Assembly: GCF_001423495.1 (NCBI RefSeq)
Contig: NZ_LMOG01000019.1
Coordinates: 5,872 to 69,871, forward strand
From: Xanthomonas sp. Leaf131
GTDB lineage: Bacteria > Pseudomonadota > Gammaproteobacteria > Xanthomonadales > Xanthomonadaceae
DNA length: 64,000 nucleotides
Direction of reading: 5' to 3'
The notes under the pieces were generated by a model, which saw nothing but the letters and a program-made list of their open reading frames with translations, was not told where the DNA came from and ran no database searches. The translations under genes and the position numbers were made by a program. Position 1 is the stretch's first letter, and each line of letters starts with the position of its first letter. Below, piece by piece: positions 19,454-28,827 of this stretch.

Positions 19454-19537
19454 CTGCTGCGTTGCGAATCAGCACACAGGGTAGGCAAGCGGCGATGAGC
19501 GGCATGTGGGTAGTCACGCATGCGGCAACGTGTGCGC

Positions 19538-19565
19538 AAAAAAAAAGACGGCCCGCAGGCCGCCT
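19538..19565 (-). terminator. Rho-independent terminator of the HU-like gene
   Basis: On the minus strand GGCGGCCTGCGGGCCGTC forms a hairpin followed by nine T residues. It lies 25 bp after the stop of the HU-like gene. Confidence 0.9.
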
Positions 19566-19589
19566 TCATGACACCGGATGCGTGCTCGA

Positions 19590-20015
19590 TTAGAGCGCGG
19601 CGTCCTTCAACTTCTTCAGCAAGCGAGCCTTGACCTTGAAGCTGGCCGGCTTGGCTGCAAAGGTCTGCTCTTCCTTGGTGAAGGGGTTGATGCCCTTGCG
19701 CTTCGGCTTGGCCGGCACATGGACGCTGGTCAGCTTCAGCATGCCCGGCAGGGTGAACGAGCCGGCGCCCTTCTTGCTCAGCGACGAATGTGCGACGGAT
19801 TCCAGCGTCGCCAGCACAGCGCGGACGTCCTTCGGAGCCAGCTGGGTGGATTCGGCGATGTGCGCGACCAGGCCGGTCTTGCTCAGTGCTTCCTTGATCG
19901 GCTTCGGCGCAGCGGACTTGGCAGCGGCGGCCTTGGCCGGCTTTGCAGTCTTGGTGGCGGCGACCTTCTTCACTGCCTTTTTGGGGGCAGCTTTCTTAGC
20001 GGCGGTTTTTGCCAT
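19590..20015 (-). CDS. HU family DNA-binding protein with histone H1-like Lys/Ala tail
   Basis: A 141-residue protein. Residues 1-45 are almost only Lys, Ala and Pro (KKAAPKKAVKKVAATK), like histone H1 C-terminal tails. Residues about 46-141 form an HU/IHF domain (LVAHIAESTQLAPKDVRAVL; GAGSFTLPGMLKL; KRKGINPFTKEEQ) with the DNA-clasping arm. It should bind and compact DNA, and the tail gives extra charge. It is monocistronic, with its own promoter and terminator. Confidence 0.93.
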   Translation of the reverse strand: MAKTAAKKAAPKKAVKKVAATKTAKPAKAAAAKSAAPKPIKEALSKTGLVAHIAESTQLAPKDVRAVLATLESVAHSSLSKKGAGSFTLPGMLKLTSVHVPAKPKRKGINPFTKEEQTFAAKPASFKVKARLLKKLKDAAL

Positions 20016-20075
20016 GAGTTATGTGTTCCGTATTCGTAGGTGGTGTTGGGTCTGCCGACCCAGTCGGCAACGCGA

Positions 20076-20104
20076 AATGTAGGGCAACTGCTGCGCGCCG
20101 CCAA
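20076..20104 (-). promoter_or_regulatory. Candidate sigma-70 promoter of the HU-like gene
   Basis: On the minus strand TTGGCG (complement of 20099-20104) and TACATT (complement of 20076-20081) are spaced by 17 bp, each matching consensus at four of six positions. A small hairpin GCCGAC-GTCGGC follows in the leader. The remaining bases up to 20453 show no gene. Confidence 0.5.
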
Positions 20105-20453
20105 TAGGCAAACGATGAAACAACGCGAAAAAAGCGTCTTTCGACGGGGATTCGTTCACCAGCGGCAGAAAACCCGTACGAAATGCATTGTCGAGTCGGT
20201 TGCGATGCGCGCGCTGACGCCGCATCTGACGCACAGCAGCAGAGTGTCTGGGCGAGGTTACGTGCGTGATCGCGCAGGCGATCCGGTGTTGGGTGCCGCC
20301 GACGTCTGCGTCCCGCGGGTGGTGCGCATCGGCAGGGCACGCGCGGATGGATCGGCGTGATGCAGCAGATAAGCCGTGCCGGCGAATCGGTTGCATGGAC
20401 GCAATGCGCTTTGTTTTTTGAAGAAATCTTGCGCTTCTTCGACTGCGGGCCGA

Positions 20454-21308
20454 CTAATCGTTGGCTGCCGACAGGCTGCGGCCGCGCTCGGTCGCTGCGG
20501 CAATTGCCTTTGCGGTGAGCGCTGCGAAGCCACCGGTCTGGAATGTCTCGATCGCCGCTTGCGTGGTGCCATTGGGCGAGGTCACGCGGCGGCGGAGCAC
20601 ATCCGGTGCCTCGCCCGATTCGGTGAGCATGCGCGCGGCGCCGAGCAGGGTTTGCAGCACCAGCGTGCGTGCGGTGTCGGCCGGCAGGCCCTGCGCTTGC
20701 GCGGCAGCTTCCATCGCTTCGGCCAGCAGGAAGACGTAGGCCGGGCCGCTGCCGGAGACGGCGGTCACCGCATCCATCTGCGCTTCGTCGTCGATCCACA
20801 CGGTGACGCCGGCGCTGTCCAGTAACCGGGTCGCCTGGGTGCGCTGCGCCTCGGAAACGCGCGCAGTGGCGTACAGCCCGGTGACGCCGGCGCCGAGCAG
20901 GGCCGGTGTGTTGGGCATTGCGCGCACTACTGCCACGTCACCGCCCGACCAGCGTTGCAGCTGCGGGGCGGTGATGCCGGCAGCGATGGACAGCAGCAGC
21001 GGCTGCTGCGCTTGCGCAAGGTCGGCCAGTTGCGCGCACACTGCTGGCATTACCTGCGGTTTGACCGCCAGCACCCAGATGGCCGCGCCATCCACAGCGC
21101 TGCGTGCGTCTTCCGTAGCGTGCACACCGAAGTCGCGCGACAACGCATCGCGCAGGTCGGCGACCGGCTCGGCGACGCGGATGCTGACAGCGGGCACGCC
21201 TTGCCGGATCAGCCCGGCAATCAGGCTGCGCGCCATGTTGCCGCCACCGACGAACGCGGTGATTGCAGCGTTGGGATGCGAGGACGCGGGTGAGGAGGGG
21301 AGAGTCAT
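20454..21308 (-). CDS. proC: Pyrroline-5-carboxylate reductase
   Basis: A 284-residue enzyme for the last step of proline synthesis (NAD(P)H-dependent). Motifs are the Rossmann start FVGGGNMARSLIAGLI, VLAVKPQ, VVRAMPNTPALLGAGVTGLYA and the dimer region SGSGPAYVFLLAEAMEAAA. The start at 21308 puts the nucleotide-binding strand at the usual distance. It lies 46 bp after yggS, the common yggS-proC arrangement. Confidence 0.96.
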   Translation of the reverse strand: MTLPSSPASSHPNAAITAFVGGGNMARSLIAGLIRQGVPAVSIRVAEPVADLRDALSRDFGVHATEDARSAVDGAAIWVLAVKPQVMPAVCAQLADLAQAQQPLLLSIAAGITAPQLQRWSGGDVAVVRAMPNTPALLGAGVTGLYATARVSEAQRTQATRLLDSAGVTVWIDDEAQMDAVTAVSGSGPAYVFLLAEAMEAAAQAQGLPADTARTLVLQTLLGAARMLTESGEAPDVLRRRVTSPNGTTQAAIETFQTGGFAALTAKAIAAATERGRSLSAAND

Positions 21309-21354
21309 TGCGACACCTTGAGATAAGAGGGCAGTGGTCGGCAGGCAAGGCCGA

Positions 21355-22047
21355 TCAGGAAGAAGCGGCGGGCGATGAGCTGCGTTGGCCGAACAAGGCG
21401 GTGCCCACACGCACCATGGTGGCACCGGCTGCGATCGCTTCGGCGAAATCCGAACTCATGCCCATCGACAAGGTATCCACCTGCGGGTAGCGGCCCTTGA
21501 GGTCGTCGAACAGCGCCTGCATACGCACAAACGCAGCCGTGCGCCGTGCCTGCTCGGGAAAAGGGGCGGGAATGGCCATCAGCCCGCGCAGCTGCAGACG
21601 CGGTTGCCGCGCGATGTCCCGGGCCAGGGCGTCGATCGCCTCCGGCGCGCACCCGTGCTTGCTGTCCTCGTCATCGATATTGACCTGGATCAGCACGTTC
21701 AATGGCGCACGATCGTCCGGGCGGTGACTGGCCAACAGCGGAATCAGCTTGGCGCGGTCCACGGTCTGCACCCAGTCGAACCACTGGCTGGCCAGTTCGG
21801 CCTTGTTGGACTGCAGGTGGCCGATCAGATGCCATTCCAATCCCAGTGCCTGCAGTTCGGCAATCTTTACTTGTGCTTCCTGCACGTAGTTTTCGCCAAA
21901 CGCGCGCTGGCCCTGCGCAGCCAAGGCGGCCACGGCGTCTGCTGGCCTGGTCTTGGACACCGCCAGCAGGCGCACATCGGTGCGCGCATGCGGAGCTGCG
22001 GCGGCGTGGATGGCATCGAGAATCTGCTGCAGCGACGAAGCCGGCAC
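21355..22047 (-). CDS. yggS: YggS family PLP homeostasis protein
   Basis: A 230-residue single-domain PLP-binding protein. It has the PLP lysine in LLAVSKTRPADAV, FGENYVQEAQVK, WHLIGHLQSNK and the C-terminal SMGMSSDFAEAIAAGATMVRVG, given as SMGMSSDFAEAI and GATMVRVG. The family balances free PLP and amino/keto acid pools and is often next to proC and pilT, as here. Confidence 0.95.
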   Translation of the reverse strand: MPASSLQQILDAIHAAAAPHARTDVRLLAVSKTRPADAVAALAAQGQRAFGENYVQEAQVKIAELQALGLEWHLIGHLQSNKAELASQWFDWVQTVDRAKLIPLLASHRPDDRAPLNVLIQVNIDDEDSKHGCAPEAIDALARDIARQPRLQLRGLMAIPAPFPEQARRTAAFVRMQALFDDLKGRYPQVDTLSMGMSSDFAEAIAAGATMVRVGTALFGQRSSSPAASS

Positions 22048-22374
22048 GTGGCATTCCAGGCAAGAGGGGGAGCGCTATAGTGCCGCCCTGCGGTGTCTGG
22101 TTCCAACCGGGCGGCGGGACGTCGGCCATCGGCGGCGCTTCGAACGCTGCTGCGGCGCCGGCACGGGGCTACGCCGGCATGGATCGCGCGGCACGCCCGA
22201 ATACCAGCGACGCCCAGGCAAGCTCCGTGCCGCCAAGGCCTGAAACCAACGTCTTCAGCCCCGCCCGGCGGTGCCAGCCTGAACCGGTCGCAGGCCGCTT
22301 CCCGCCAGCAGCCAGAACGCTATACTGCCGCTCGGGGAGTACCTTCCAATCGCAGCCTAGGGGAAAAGCAGCGC
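22048..22374. promoter_or_regulatory. Intergenic region with candidate pilT promoter
   Basis: This 327-bp divergent gap between yggS and pilT shows no gene. A TATACT hexamer at 22321-22326 on the plus strand, 48 bp before the pilT start, is a plausible -10; the -35 is weak. Confidence 0.4.
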
Positions 22375-23412
22375 ATGGATATCGCTGAACTATTGGCGTT
22401 TTCTGTCAAAAATAAAGCATCGGACCTGCATCTGTCGGCCGGCTTGCCGCCGATGATCCGTGTCGATGGCGATGTCCGTCGCATCAATATTCCGGCCCTG
22501 GACCACAAGCAGGTGCACGCGCTGGTCTACGACATCATGTCGGACAAGCAGCGTCGCGATTACGAGGAATTCCTCGAGGTCGACTTCTCGTTCGAGATTC
22601 CGTCGCTGGCGCGCTTCCGCGTCAATGCCTTCAACCAGAATCGCGGCGCCGGTGCGGTGTTCCGTACCATTCCCTCCGAAGTGCTGACGCTGGAAGATCT
22701 GGGCTGCCCGCCGATCTTCCGCCAGCTGATCGACCAGCCGCAGGGCCTGATTCTGGTCACCGGCCCGACCGGTTCGGGCAAGTCGACCACGCTCGCCGGC
22801 ATGATCGACTACATCAACAAGAACGAATACGGCCACATCCTCACGGTCGAGGATCCGATCGAGTTCGTACACACCTCGCAGAAGTGCCTGATCAACCAGC
22901 GCGAAGTGCACCGCGATACGCACGGCTTCAACGAAGCGCTGCGCTCGGCATTGCGCGAAGACCCGGACATCATCCTGGTAGGCGAATTGCGCGATCTGGA
23001 GACCATCCGCCTGGCGTTGACCGCTGCGGAAACCGGCCATCTGGTGTTCGGCACCCTGCACACCAGTTCGGCGGCCAAGACCATCGACCGTATCGTCGAC
23101 GTGTTCCCGGCCGGCGAAAAGCCGATGGTGCGCTCGATGCTGTCCGAGTCGCTGCGCGCGGTGATTTCGCAGGCGCTGCTGAAAAAAGTCGGCGGCGGAC
23201 GCACTGCCGCCTGGGAAATCATGGTCGGCACCCCGGCGATCCGCAACCTGATCCGCGAGGACAAGGTGGCGCAGATGTATTCGTCGATCCAGACCGGCCA
23301 GCAATACGGCATGCAGACGCTGGATCAGCATCTGCAGGACCTGGTCAAGCGCAGCCTGATCACGCGCAACCAGGCGCGCGAATACGCCAAGGACAAGCGG
23401 ATATTCGAGTGA
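22375..23412 (+). CDS. pilT: Type IV pilus retraction ATPase PilT
   Basis: A 345-residue hexameric ATPase that powers pilus retraction for twitching motility. Walker A is GPTGSGKST (about residues 130-138). The Asp box (TVEDPIEF), Walker B (DPDIILVGELRD), His box (TGHLVFGTLHT) and the PilT-specific AIRNLIRE motif near residue 288 are present. The start at 22375 gives the normal 345-aa length. pilU follows after a repeat element. Confidence 0.97.
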   Translation: MDIAELLAFSVKNKASDLHLSAGLPPMIRVDGDVRRINIPALDHKQVHALVYDIMSDKQRRDYEEFLEVDFSFEIPSLARFRVNAFNQNRGAGAVFRTIPSEVLTLEDLGCPPIFRQLIDQPQGLILVTGPTGSGKSTTLAGMIDYINKNEYGHILTVEDPIEFVHTSQKCLINQREVHRDTHGFNEALRSALREDPDIILVGELRDLETIRLALTAAETGHLVFGTLHTSSAAKTIDRIVDVFPAGEKPMVRSMLSESLRAVISQALLKKVGGGRTAAWEIMVGTPAIRNLIREDKVAQMYSSIQTGQQYGMQTLDQHLQDLVKRSLITRNQAREYAKDKRIFE

Positions 23413-23517
23413 TTCGGGAATAGGGAGTCGGGAATGGGGAATCGCAAAAACACGCCCCCCTGACCGGTCCCGGCTCCCGGCTTTTCCAATTCCCGATTCT
23501 CGATTCCCCATTTCCGG
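23413..23517. repeat. Inverted heptad repeat between pilT and pilU
   Basis: The left arm GGGAATAGGGAGTCGGGAAT then GGGGAATCGCAAAA is matched in reverse by TTTTCCAATTCCCGATTC and TCGATTCCCCATTTCC, with a loop of about 38 bp. It is the same design as 10767-10898. It may fold in the pilT-pilU message. Confidence 0.7.
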
Positions 23518-23534
23518 CTCCGAAGGAGCACGCC

Positions 23535-24665
23535 ATGAGCACTATCGACTTCACCTCCTTCCTCAAGCTGATGGCGCACCAGAAGGCGTCGGATCTGTTC
23601 ATCACCTCGGGCATGCCGCCGGCGATCAAGGTGCATGGCAAGATCAGCCCGATCACCCAGACACCGCTGACTGCGCAACAGAGTCGCGATCTGGTGCTGA
23701 ACGTGATGACGCCGTCGCAGCGCGAAGAGTTCGAAAAGACCCACGAGTGCAACTTCGCCATCGGCGTATCCGGGGTGGGGCGTTTCCGTGTGAGCTGCTT
23801 CTATCAGCGCAACCAGGTCGGCATGGTGCTGCGCCGGATCGAAACGCGCATCCCCACGGTGGAAGAGCTGAGCCTGCCGCCGGTGATCAAGACGCTGGCG
23901 ATGACCAAGCGCGGGATCATCATCTTCGTGGGCGCCACCGGTACCGGCAAGTCCACGTCGCTGGCGGCGATGATCGGCTACCGCAACCAGAATTCCACCG
24001 GCCACATCATTACCATCGAAGACCCGATCGAATTCGTGCACAAGCACGAGGGCTGCATCATCACCCAGCGCGAAGTCGGCATCGACACCGATAGCTGGGA
24101 AAACGCGCTGAAGAACACCCTGCGCCAGGCGCCGGACGTGATCATGATCGGCGAGGTGCGCACCCGCGAAGGCATGGATCACGCGGTGGCGTTCGCCGAA
24201 ACCGGCCACCTGGTGCTGTGCACGCTGCATGCCAACAACGCCAACCAGGCGATGGACCGCATCATCAACTTCTTCCCGGAAGATCGCCGCAATCAGCTGT
24301 TGATGGATCTGTCGCTCAACCTCAAGGGCGTGGTCGCGCAGCAGTTGATTCCGACCCCGGATGGTCGCGGCCGGCGCGTGGCGATGGAGATCATGCTGGG
24401 CACGCCGCTGGTGCAGGACTACATCCGCGACGGCGAGATCCACAAGCTCAAGGAGATCATGAAGGAGTCCACCAACCTGGGCATGCGGACCTTCGATCAG
24501 AGCCTGTTCGAGCTGTATCAGGCCGGCGAAATCAGCTACGAAGACGCGCTGCGTTACGCCGACTCGCAGAACGAAGTGCGCCTGCGCATCAAGCTCTCGC
24601 AGGGCGGCGATGCCAAGACGCTGTCGCAAGGCCTGGACGGCGTGGAGATTGCCGAGGTTCGATAA
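23535..24665 (+). CDS. pilU: Type IV pilus ATPase PilU
   Basis: A 376-residue PilT paralogue that helps PilT retract pili. Walker A is GATGTGKST, Walker B region APDVIMIGEVRTREGM, and His box TGHLVLCTLHANNANQ. It is full length with a good ribosome-binding site (CGAAGGAGCACGCC) ahead of the ATG. It is 122 bp downstream of pilT. Confidence 0.97.
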   Translation: MSTIDFTSFLKLMAHQKASDLFITSGMPPAIKVHGKISPITQTPLTAQQSRDLVLNVMTPSQREEFEKTHECNFAIGVSGVGRFRVSCFYQRNQVGMVLRRIETRIPTVEELSLPPVIKTLAMTKRGIIIFVGATGTGKSTSLAAMIGYRNQNSTGHIITIEDPIEFVHKHEGCIITQREVGIDTDSWENALKNTLRQAPDVIMIGEVRTREGMDHAVAFAETGHLVLCTLHANNANQAMDRIINFFPEDRRNQLLMDLSLNLKGVVAQQLIPTPDGRGRRVAMEIMLGTPLVQDYIRDGEIHKLKEIMKESTNLGMRTFDQSLFELYQAGEISYEDALRYADSQNEVRLRIKLSQGGDAKTLSQGLDGVEIAEVR

Positions 24666-24870
24666 GGCGCGAGGAGTGCGCCGGACAGGGGCGATGTAGC
24701 GTCGTTGTCCGGCAAAAATCCGACTGCACGGAAACGCCATGACACCTGCAATGAGCGGACGTGGCCTGCGCCAGTTTCCAATGAATGCGGCGTGTCCTAG
24801 CCCGGTGGCGCGTTAGCGTTTCAGATGTAACCAGGCGGGCCGATAGTGTCTAATATCGCACCCCACTGCA

Positions 24871-25599
24871 GTGCCCGAACCTGTGAGCCTTCCCGATTCC
24901 GATCTGCGTCCGGAGCAAGAGCCGTTGCCCGATGATGGCGCCGTGGTCACTTCCGGCCCGTTGACGCCGCCGCCGGATTCGGCCGGCACCGCTGCCGACG
25001 ATCATGCCTATCACCACTCGGTGGCCGAGGATGCGCAAGGCATGGTGCTGGCGACGCTAGTGGCCTCGCTGGGCCTGGCGATCTTCGCCAAGGGCGGTTT
25101 GATGATCGGTGGCATGGCCGGTGTGGCGTTCCTGCTGCATTACGCGCTGCATTGGAATTTCGGCCTGGTGTTCGTGCTGGTCAACCTGCCTTTCTATTGG
25201 CTGAGCGTGCGCCGTATGGGCTGGGAATTCACCTTGAAGACCTTCGCGGCAGTCGGTGCCTGCGGTGCACTGACCGACCTGATGCCGCGCTGGGCCGAGT
25301 ACGCTCATATCAGCACGCTGTTTTCGGCGATCGTCGGCGGTGCGCTGGCGGGGTTGGGCATCCTGTTCTTCATTCGTCACCGTGGCAGCCTGGGCGGCAT
25401 CGGCATTCTGGCGGTGTATCTGCAGCGCGAGCGTGGCTGGAGTGCGGGCAAGGTGCAGATGAGTTTCGATGCGATGCTGATGCTGGGCGCCTTCACCATC
25501 CTCACCCCGGACAAGGTGCTGTATTCGGCGCTGGGTGCGTTGATGCTGAGTTTGGTGCTGATGTTCAACCATCGCCCGCACCGCTATATGGGCGTGTGA
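24871..25599 (+). CDS. YitT/DUF161 family membrane protein
   Basis: A 242-residue protein with an acidic, Pro-rich N-terminal tail (about residues 1-50) and five or six predicted TM segments (MVLATLVASLGLAIFAKGG; MAGVAFLLHYAL; FGLVFVLVNLPFYWL; LSLVLMF). GGMAGVAFLLHY and the repeated hydrophobic pattern fit the YitT family, of unknown transport function. GTG at 24871 is used as the start; a later Met near the first TM (MVLATL) is an alternative. Confidence 0.75.
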   Translation: MPEPVSLPDSDLRPEQEPLPDDGAVVTSGPLTPPPDSAGTAADDHAYHHSVAEDAQGMVLATLVASLGLAIFAKGGLMIGGMAGVAFLLHYALHWNFGLVFVLVNLPFYWLSVRRMGWEFTLKTFAAVGACGALTDLMPRWAEYAHISTLFSAIVGGALAGLGILFFIRHRGSLGGIGILAVYLQRERGWSAGKVQMSFDAMLMLGAFTILTPDKVLYSALGALMLSLVLMFNHRPHRYMGV

Positions 25600-25740
25600 T
25601 TCAGGCGATGGCTGGCGTGCCGCCGGTGCAACCGCGCCAGGCAACCGCGTGCGTTGCATCCCGGGCGGCATGTCACCCATCGGCACTGCAACGTGTGCGC
25701 CATGCCTCCGTCTGCCGGCACGCGCTCCATCCTCGCGCCG

Positions 25741-26286
25741 CTACGCGTTTTCGCTCTGCATCCACGGCGGCGACAGTGCCTGGATATGCGCAAACACCGG
25801 ACAATCGGCATGATGCGCGCCAGGCAGATAGCCCAGGCTCATCAGGAATTCGCCGGTGATTTCGCCGCCGGTGAAGCGAAAGGTCTTCTTGAACAACTTG
25901 ATCCAATCCGGCTTGGCGAGCGGATGCTGCGCATCCAGCCATTGCGCAAAACTGCCGTGCGAAGCGCGCAGCGTCTGGATCACCTGTGCGTTGTGGATCG
26001 CCGCCAGCACCTTCAAGCGGTTGCGGATGATGCCGGCATCGCCCATCAGCCGGGCGATATCGGCCTCGCCGTAAGCGGCGACGGTGTCCACGTCGAAACC
26101 GTCATAGGCGCGCTGGAAATTGCTGCGTTTACGCAGGATGGTTTCCCAGCTCAATCCGGCCTGATTGATTTCCAGCACCAGCCGCTCGAACAGCTCGCGT
26201 TCGTCGCGCTGCGGGAAGCCATATTCGTACGCGTGGTAGTGCCCGTGGACCGGATGGCCTGGTGCGATGCTGCAATAGCCGCTCAT
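25741..26286 (-). CDS. tag: DNA-3-methyladenine glycosylase I
   Basis: A 181-residue base-excision repair enzyme that removes 3-methyladenine. Family features are the N-terminal Cys5, His18 (HYHAYEYGFP), the catalytic-loop LEINQAGLSWETILRKR and the C-terminal His158-x3-Cys162 (HHADC), matching the zinc-site pattern of Tag. The start at 26286 gives the normal length; longer upstream frames in the same phase are not supported. Confidence 0.93.
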   Translation of the reverse strand: MSGYCSIAPGHPVHGHYHAYEYGFPQRDERELFERLVLEINQAGLSWETILRKRSNFQRAYDGFDVDTVAAYGEADIARLMGDAGIIRNRLKVLAAIHNAQVIQTLRASHGSFAQWLDAQHPLAKPDWIKLFKKTFRFTGGEITGEFLMSLGYLPGAHHADCPVFAHIQALSPPWMQSENA

Positions 26287-26295
26287 GAGATGCCT

Positions 26296-26324
26296 GTTGT
26301 AGGTGGACCAGTTGTAGGTGGACC
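26296..26324. repeat. 15-bp tandem duplication ahead of tag
   Basis: GTTGTAGGTGGACCA is followed directly by GTTGTAGGTGGACC, 10 bp upstream of the tag start, in its leader. The rest of the 333-bp gap to 26619 shows no gene. Confidence 0.8.
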
Positions 26325-26619
26325 GGGGGTCGGCGCGACGGCCGGGAATCCGATGCTCGGCCATAGCGACCGAACCGCGACGCGTGGGTGGATCGATCGA
26401 CTGCCGTACCGGGAGCAGATCGATCGCAGTACAGCGCAGCCTGAGGGTCCGCGCTGCGCAGCCGTCGGCAATCTGAATTGGCCGGTCTCGCCTGCCAGGC
26501 CATCGGTGGCCTCTGCAAAGTCCATGTCCATCGGCAGCATCGGCAGTCCAATGACGCCCGCGTGCGGCAAGTATGGCAGCGGCTCTGCGCGCGGCGAAGC
26601 GAACGGCTAGAATGCGGCC

Positions 26620-27186
26620 ATGTCTGTTTTGCCTACGCCTCTGGCCAACCAATTGCTGATCGCGCTTCCGGCGCTGTCCGATCCCACCTTCTCGCGCAGC
26701 GTCGCGCTGATCTGTCAGCACGACGAGAACGGCGCGATGGGTGTGCTGGTCAATCGGCCCTCCGAATACACGCTGGGCGAAGTCCTGTCGCAAATGGGCA
26801 TCGACACCGTCGACGAGCACCTGCGCGAGCAGGTCGTGCTCAGCGGCGGGCCGGTGCATCCGGAGCGCGGCTTTGTCATCCATGACGACGCGCGCGACTG
26901 GGATTCCAGCCTGGAAGTGGGGCAGGGCGTCTATCTGACCACCTCGCGCGACATCCTCGAAGCCATGGCGGCCGGCGAAGGGCCGCGCAATGCACTGGTG
27001 GCGCTGGGCTGTGCCGGCTGGGGCGCGGGGCAACTGGAATTCGAACTGGGCGAGAACAGCTGGCTCACCGCGCCGTCGGACGCCAATGTGCTGTTCGCCA
27101 CTGCGCTGGAAGATCGTTGGCAGGCCGCTGCCGGTCGCATCGGCGTGGATCTGTTCCGGCTGACGGATTATTCCGGGCATGCCTGA
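26620..27186 (+). CDS. algH: AlgH/YqgE (UPF0301) family protein
   Basis: A 188-residue protein of the UPF0301 family ([70 protein letters not shown]). The molecular function is not established, although AlgH affects alginate regulation in Pseudomonas. It overlaps ruvX by 8 bp, a widely conserved pairing. Confidence 0.95.
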   Translation: MSVLPTPLANQLLIALPALSDPTFSRSVALICQHDENGAMGVLVNRPSEYTLGEVLSQMGIDTVDEHLREQVVLSGGPVHPERGFVIHDDARDWDSSLEVGQGVYLTTSRDILEAMAAGEGPRNALVALGCAGWGAGQLEFELGENSWLTAPSDANVLFATALEDRWQAAAGRIGVDLFRLTDYSGHA

Positions 27187-27646
27187 GGCGGGCGCGATCC
27201 GCCCGGATGGCACAGTGCTGGGCTTCGACGTGGGATCGCGCCGGATTGGCGTGGCCGTGGGCACTGCGCTCGGCGCTGGCGCGCGCGCGGTTGCCGTCAT
27301 CAACGTGCATGCCACCGGCCCCGACTGGGCCGCGCTGGATCGCGTGCACAAGGAATGGCGGCCCGATGGTCTGGTGATCGGCGACCCGCTCACGCTGGAC
27401 GACAAGGACCAACCCGCACGCAAGCGTGCCCATGCCTTTGCCCGCCAACTGCGCGAGCGCTATGCGCTGCCGGTGGTGTTGATCGACGAGCGCTCCAGTT
27501 CGGTCGAAGCTGCGCAGCGTTTCGCGCGCGAGCGCGCCGATGGGCGCAAGCGCCGCCGCGATGCCGAGGCGCTGGACGCGATGGCGGCGGCGGTGATCGT
27601 CGAACGCTGGTTGGCCGCGCCCGACCAAGCCACTCTTCTTCCCTGA
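27179..27646 (+). CDS. ruvX: RuvX/YqgF Holliday-junction resolvase-like protein
   Basis: A 155-residue RNase H-fold protein. The acidic residues needed for metal are in [27 protein letters not shown] and [13 protein letters not shown]. Family members act in 16S rRNA 5-prime end processing or as junction resolvases. It overlaps algH and is followed 16 bp later by pyrB. Confidence 0.93.
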   Translation: MPEAGAIRPDGTVLGFDVGSRRIGVAVGTALGAGARAVAVINVHATGPDWAALDRVHKEWRPDGLVIGDPLTLDDKDQPARKRAHAFARQLRERYALPVVLIDERSSSVEAAQRFARERADGRKRRRDAEALDAMAAAVIVERWLAAPDQATLLP

Positions 27647-27662
27647 TATTTCCCGACCTGCG

Positions 27663-28610
27663 ATGACCACCATGCAACTCGATTCGGACGGACGCCTGCG
27701 CCACCTGCTCACCCTGGAAGGACTGCCGCGCACCACGCTGCTGCAACTGCTCGATCGCGCCGGCCAGATCCGCGACGCGGCGGTAGGGCGCGTCGGCAAG
27801 CGCAGCGTGCTGGCCGGGACTGCGGTGTGCACATTGTTTTTTGAACCCTCAACGCGCACGCGCAGCTCGTTTCACCTCGCTGCGCAGCGGTTGGGCGCGG
27901 ACGTGCTCAATTTCGATGCCTCCACTTCGTCGACCCGCAAGGGCGAAACCGCGCGCGACACCTTGAAGAATCTCGAGGCGATGGGCGTGCGTGGCTTCGT
28001 GGTGCGCCATCCCGACGACGGCGCGGTGGAAGCGCTGGCCGCAGCCGCAGGCGAGGGCACCGCATTGATCAATGCCGGCGACGGACGCAGCGCGCATCCC
28101 ACCCAGGGCCTGCTCGACATGCTGACCCTGCGTCAGGCCAAGGGCACCGATTTTTCCAAGCTCAAGGTAGTCATCGTCGGCGACGTGAAGCACTCGCGTG
28201 TGGCGCGCTCGGATCTGCATGCGTTGCGCACCCTGGGCGTCGGCGAGATCCGCGTCTGCGGCCCCGCCAGCCTGCTGCCTGATGACGACATGCTGGCCGG
28301 CTGCGTGGTCGGCGAGGATTTCGACGCGATGCTCGAAGGTGTCGATGCACTGATGATGTTGCGCCTGCAACGCGAGCGTATGGAAGAAGGCCTGGTGCCG
28401 TCGCTGGAGCAGTACCACGCCGATTACGGGCTCACGCGCGAGCGCCTGACACGCGCCGGTCGCGATGCCGCGGTGCTGCATCCGGGCCCGATCAACCGCG
28501 GCGTGGAAATCACCGACGAAGTCGCCGACGGCGCGCAATCGTGCGTGCTGCGTCAGGTCGCCAACGGTGTCGCCGTGCGCATGGCCGTCCTGGAAACCCT
28601 GCTCGGTTGA
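27663..28610 (+). CDS. pyrB: Aspartate carbamoyltransferase catalytic subunit
   Basis: A 315-residue enzyme for the second step of pyrimidine synthesis. Motifs are FEPSTRTRSSF (carbamoyl phosphate), STRKGETARDT, HPTQGLLDM and HPGPINRGVEI. No pyrI is adjacent, so this is the unlinked type. The Met at 27663 is used; Met at 27672 would remove three residues. Confidence 0.96.
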   Translation: MTTMQLDSDGRLRHLLTLEGLPRTTLLQLLDRAGQIRDAAVGRVGKRSVLAGTAVCTLFFEPSTRTRSSFHLAAQRLGADVLNFDASTSSTRKGETARDTLKNLEAMGVRGFVVRHPDDGAVEALAAAAGEGTALINAGDGRSAHPTQGLLDMLTLRQAKGTDFSKLKVVIVGDVKHSRVARSDLHALRTLGVGEIRVCGPASLLPDDDMLAGCVVGEDFDAMLEGVDALMMLRLQRERMEEGLVPSLEQYHADYGLTRERLTRAGRDAAVLHPGPINRGVEITDEVADGAQSCVLRQVANGVAVRMAVLETLLG

Positions 28611-28623
28611 GCGAGCGCAGCGA

Positions 28624-28652
28624 CGCGACCGCGCATCCATAATGCGGTCGCG
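28624..28652. terminator. Inverted repeat after pyrB
   Basis: CGCGACC and GCAT pair with ATGC and GGTCGCG around CCATA, with a 2-base bulge. It lies 14 bp after the pyrB stop. It lacks a U-tract, so a terminator role is uncertain. Confidence 0.4.
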
Positions 28653-28730
28653 GTCGCCGCCGGGCGAGCGTCTTCGCGCAGACGCATGCAAAACCCTTGC
28701 TATCAGAACGCGCGCGCGGCCTGCTCTTAC

Positions 28731-28768
28731 GATTCCCGATTCCCGATTCCCGATTCCCGATTCCCGGC
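28731..28768. repeat. Five tandem GATTCCC heptads
   Basis: GATTCCC is repeated five times without interruption (28731-28765). It is a one-sided version of the inverted heptad elements at 10767 and 23413, in the gap between pyrB and an OsmC gene. There are no spacers, so it is not a CRISPR. Confidence 0.85.
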
Positions 28769-28827
28769 ACCAAGTCGTAACACCCACTCGCCTATGGTGG
28801 CTGCTCCTTTCATCGCAGGAGATCGCA

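Noticed and set aside
28731-28768. Possible CRISPR-like array
   Set aside because: Five directly joined 7-bp units with no spacers and no cas genes nearby.
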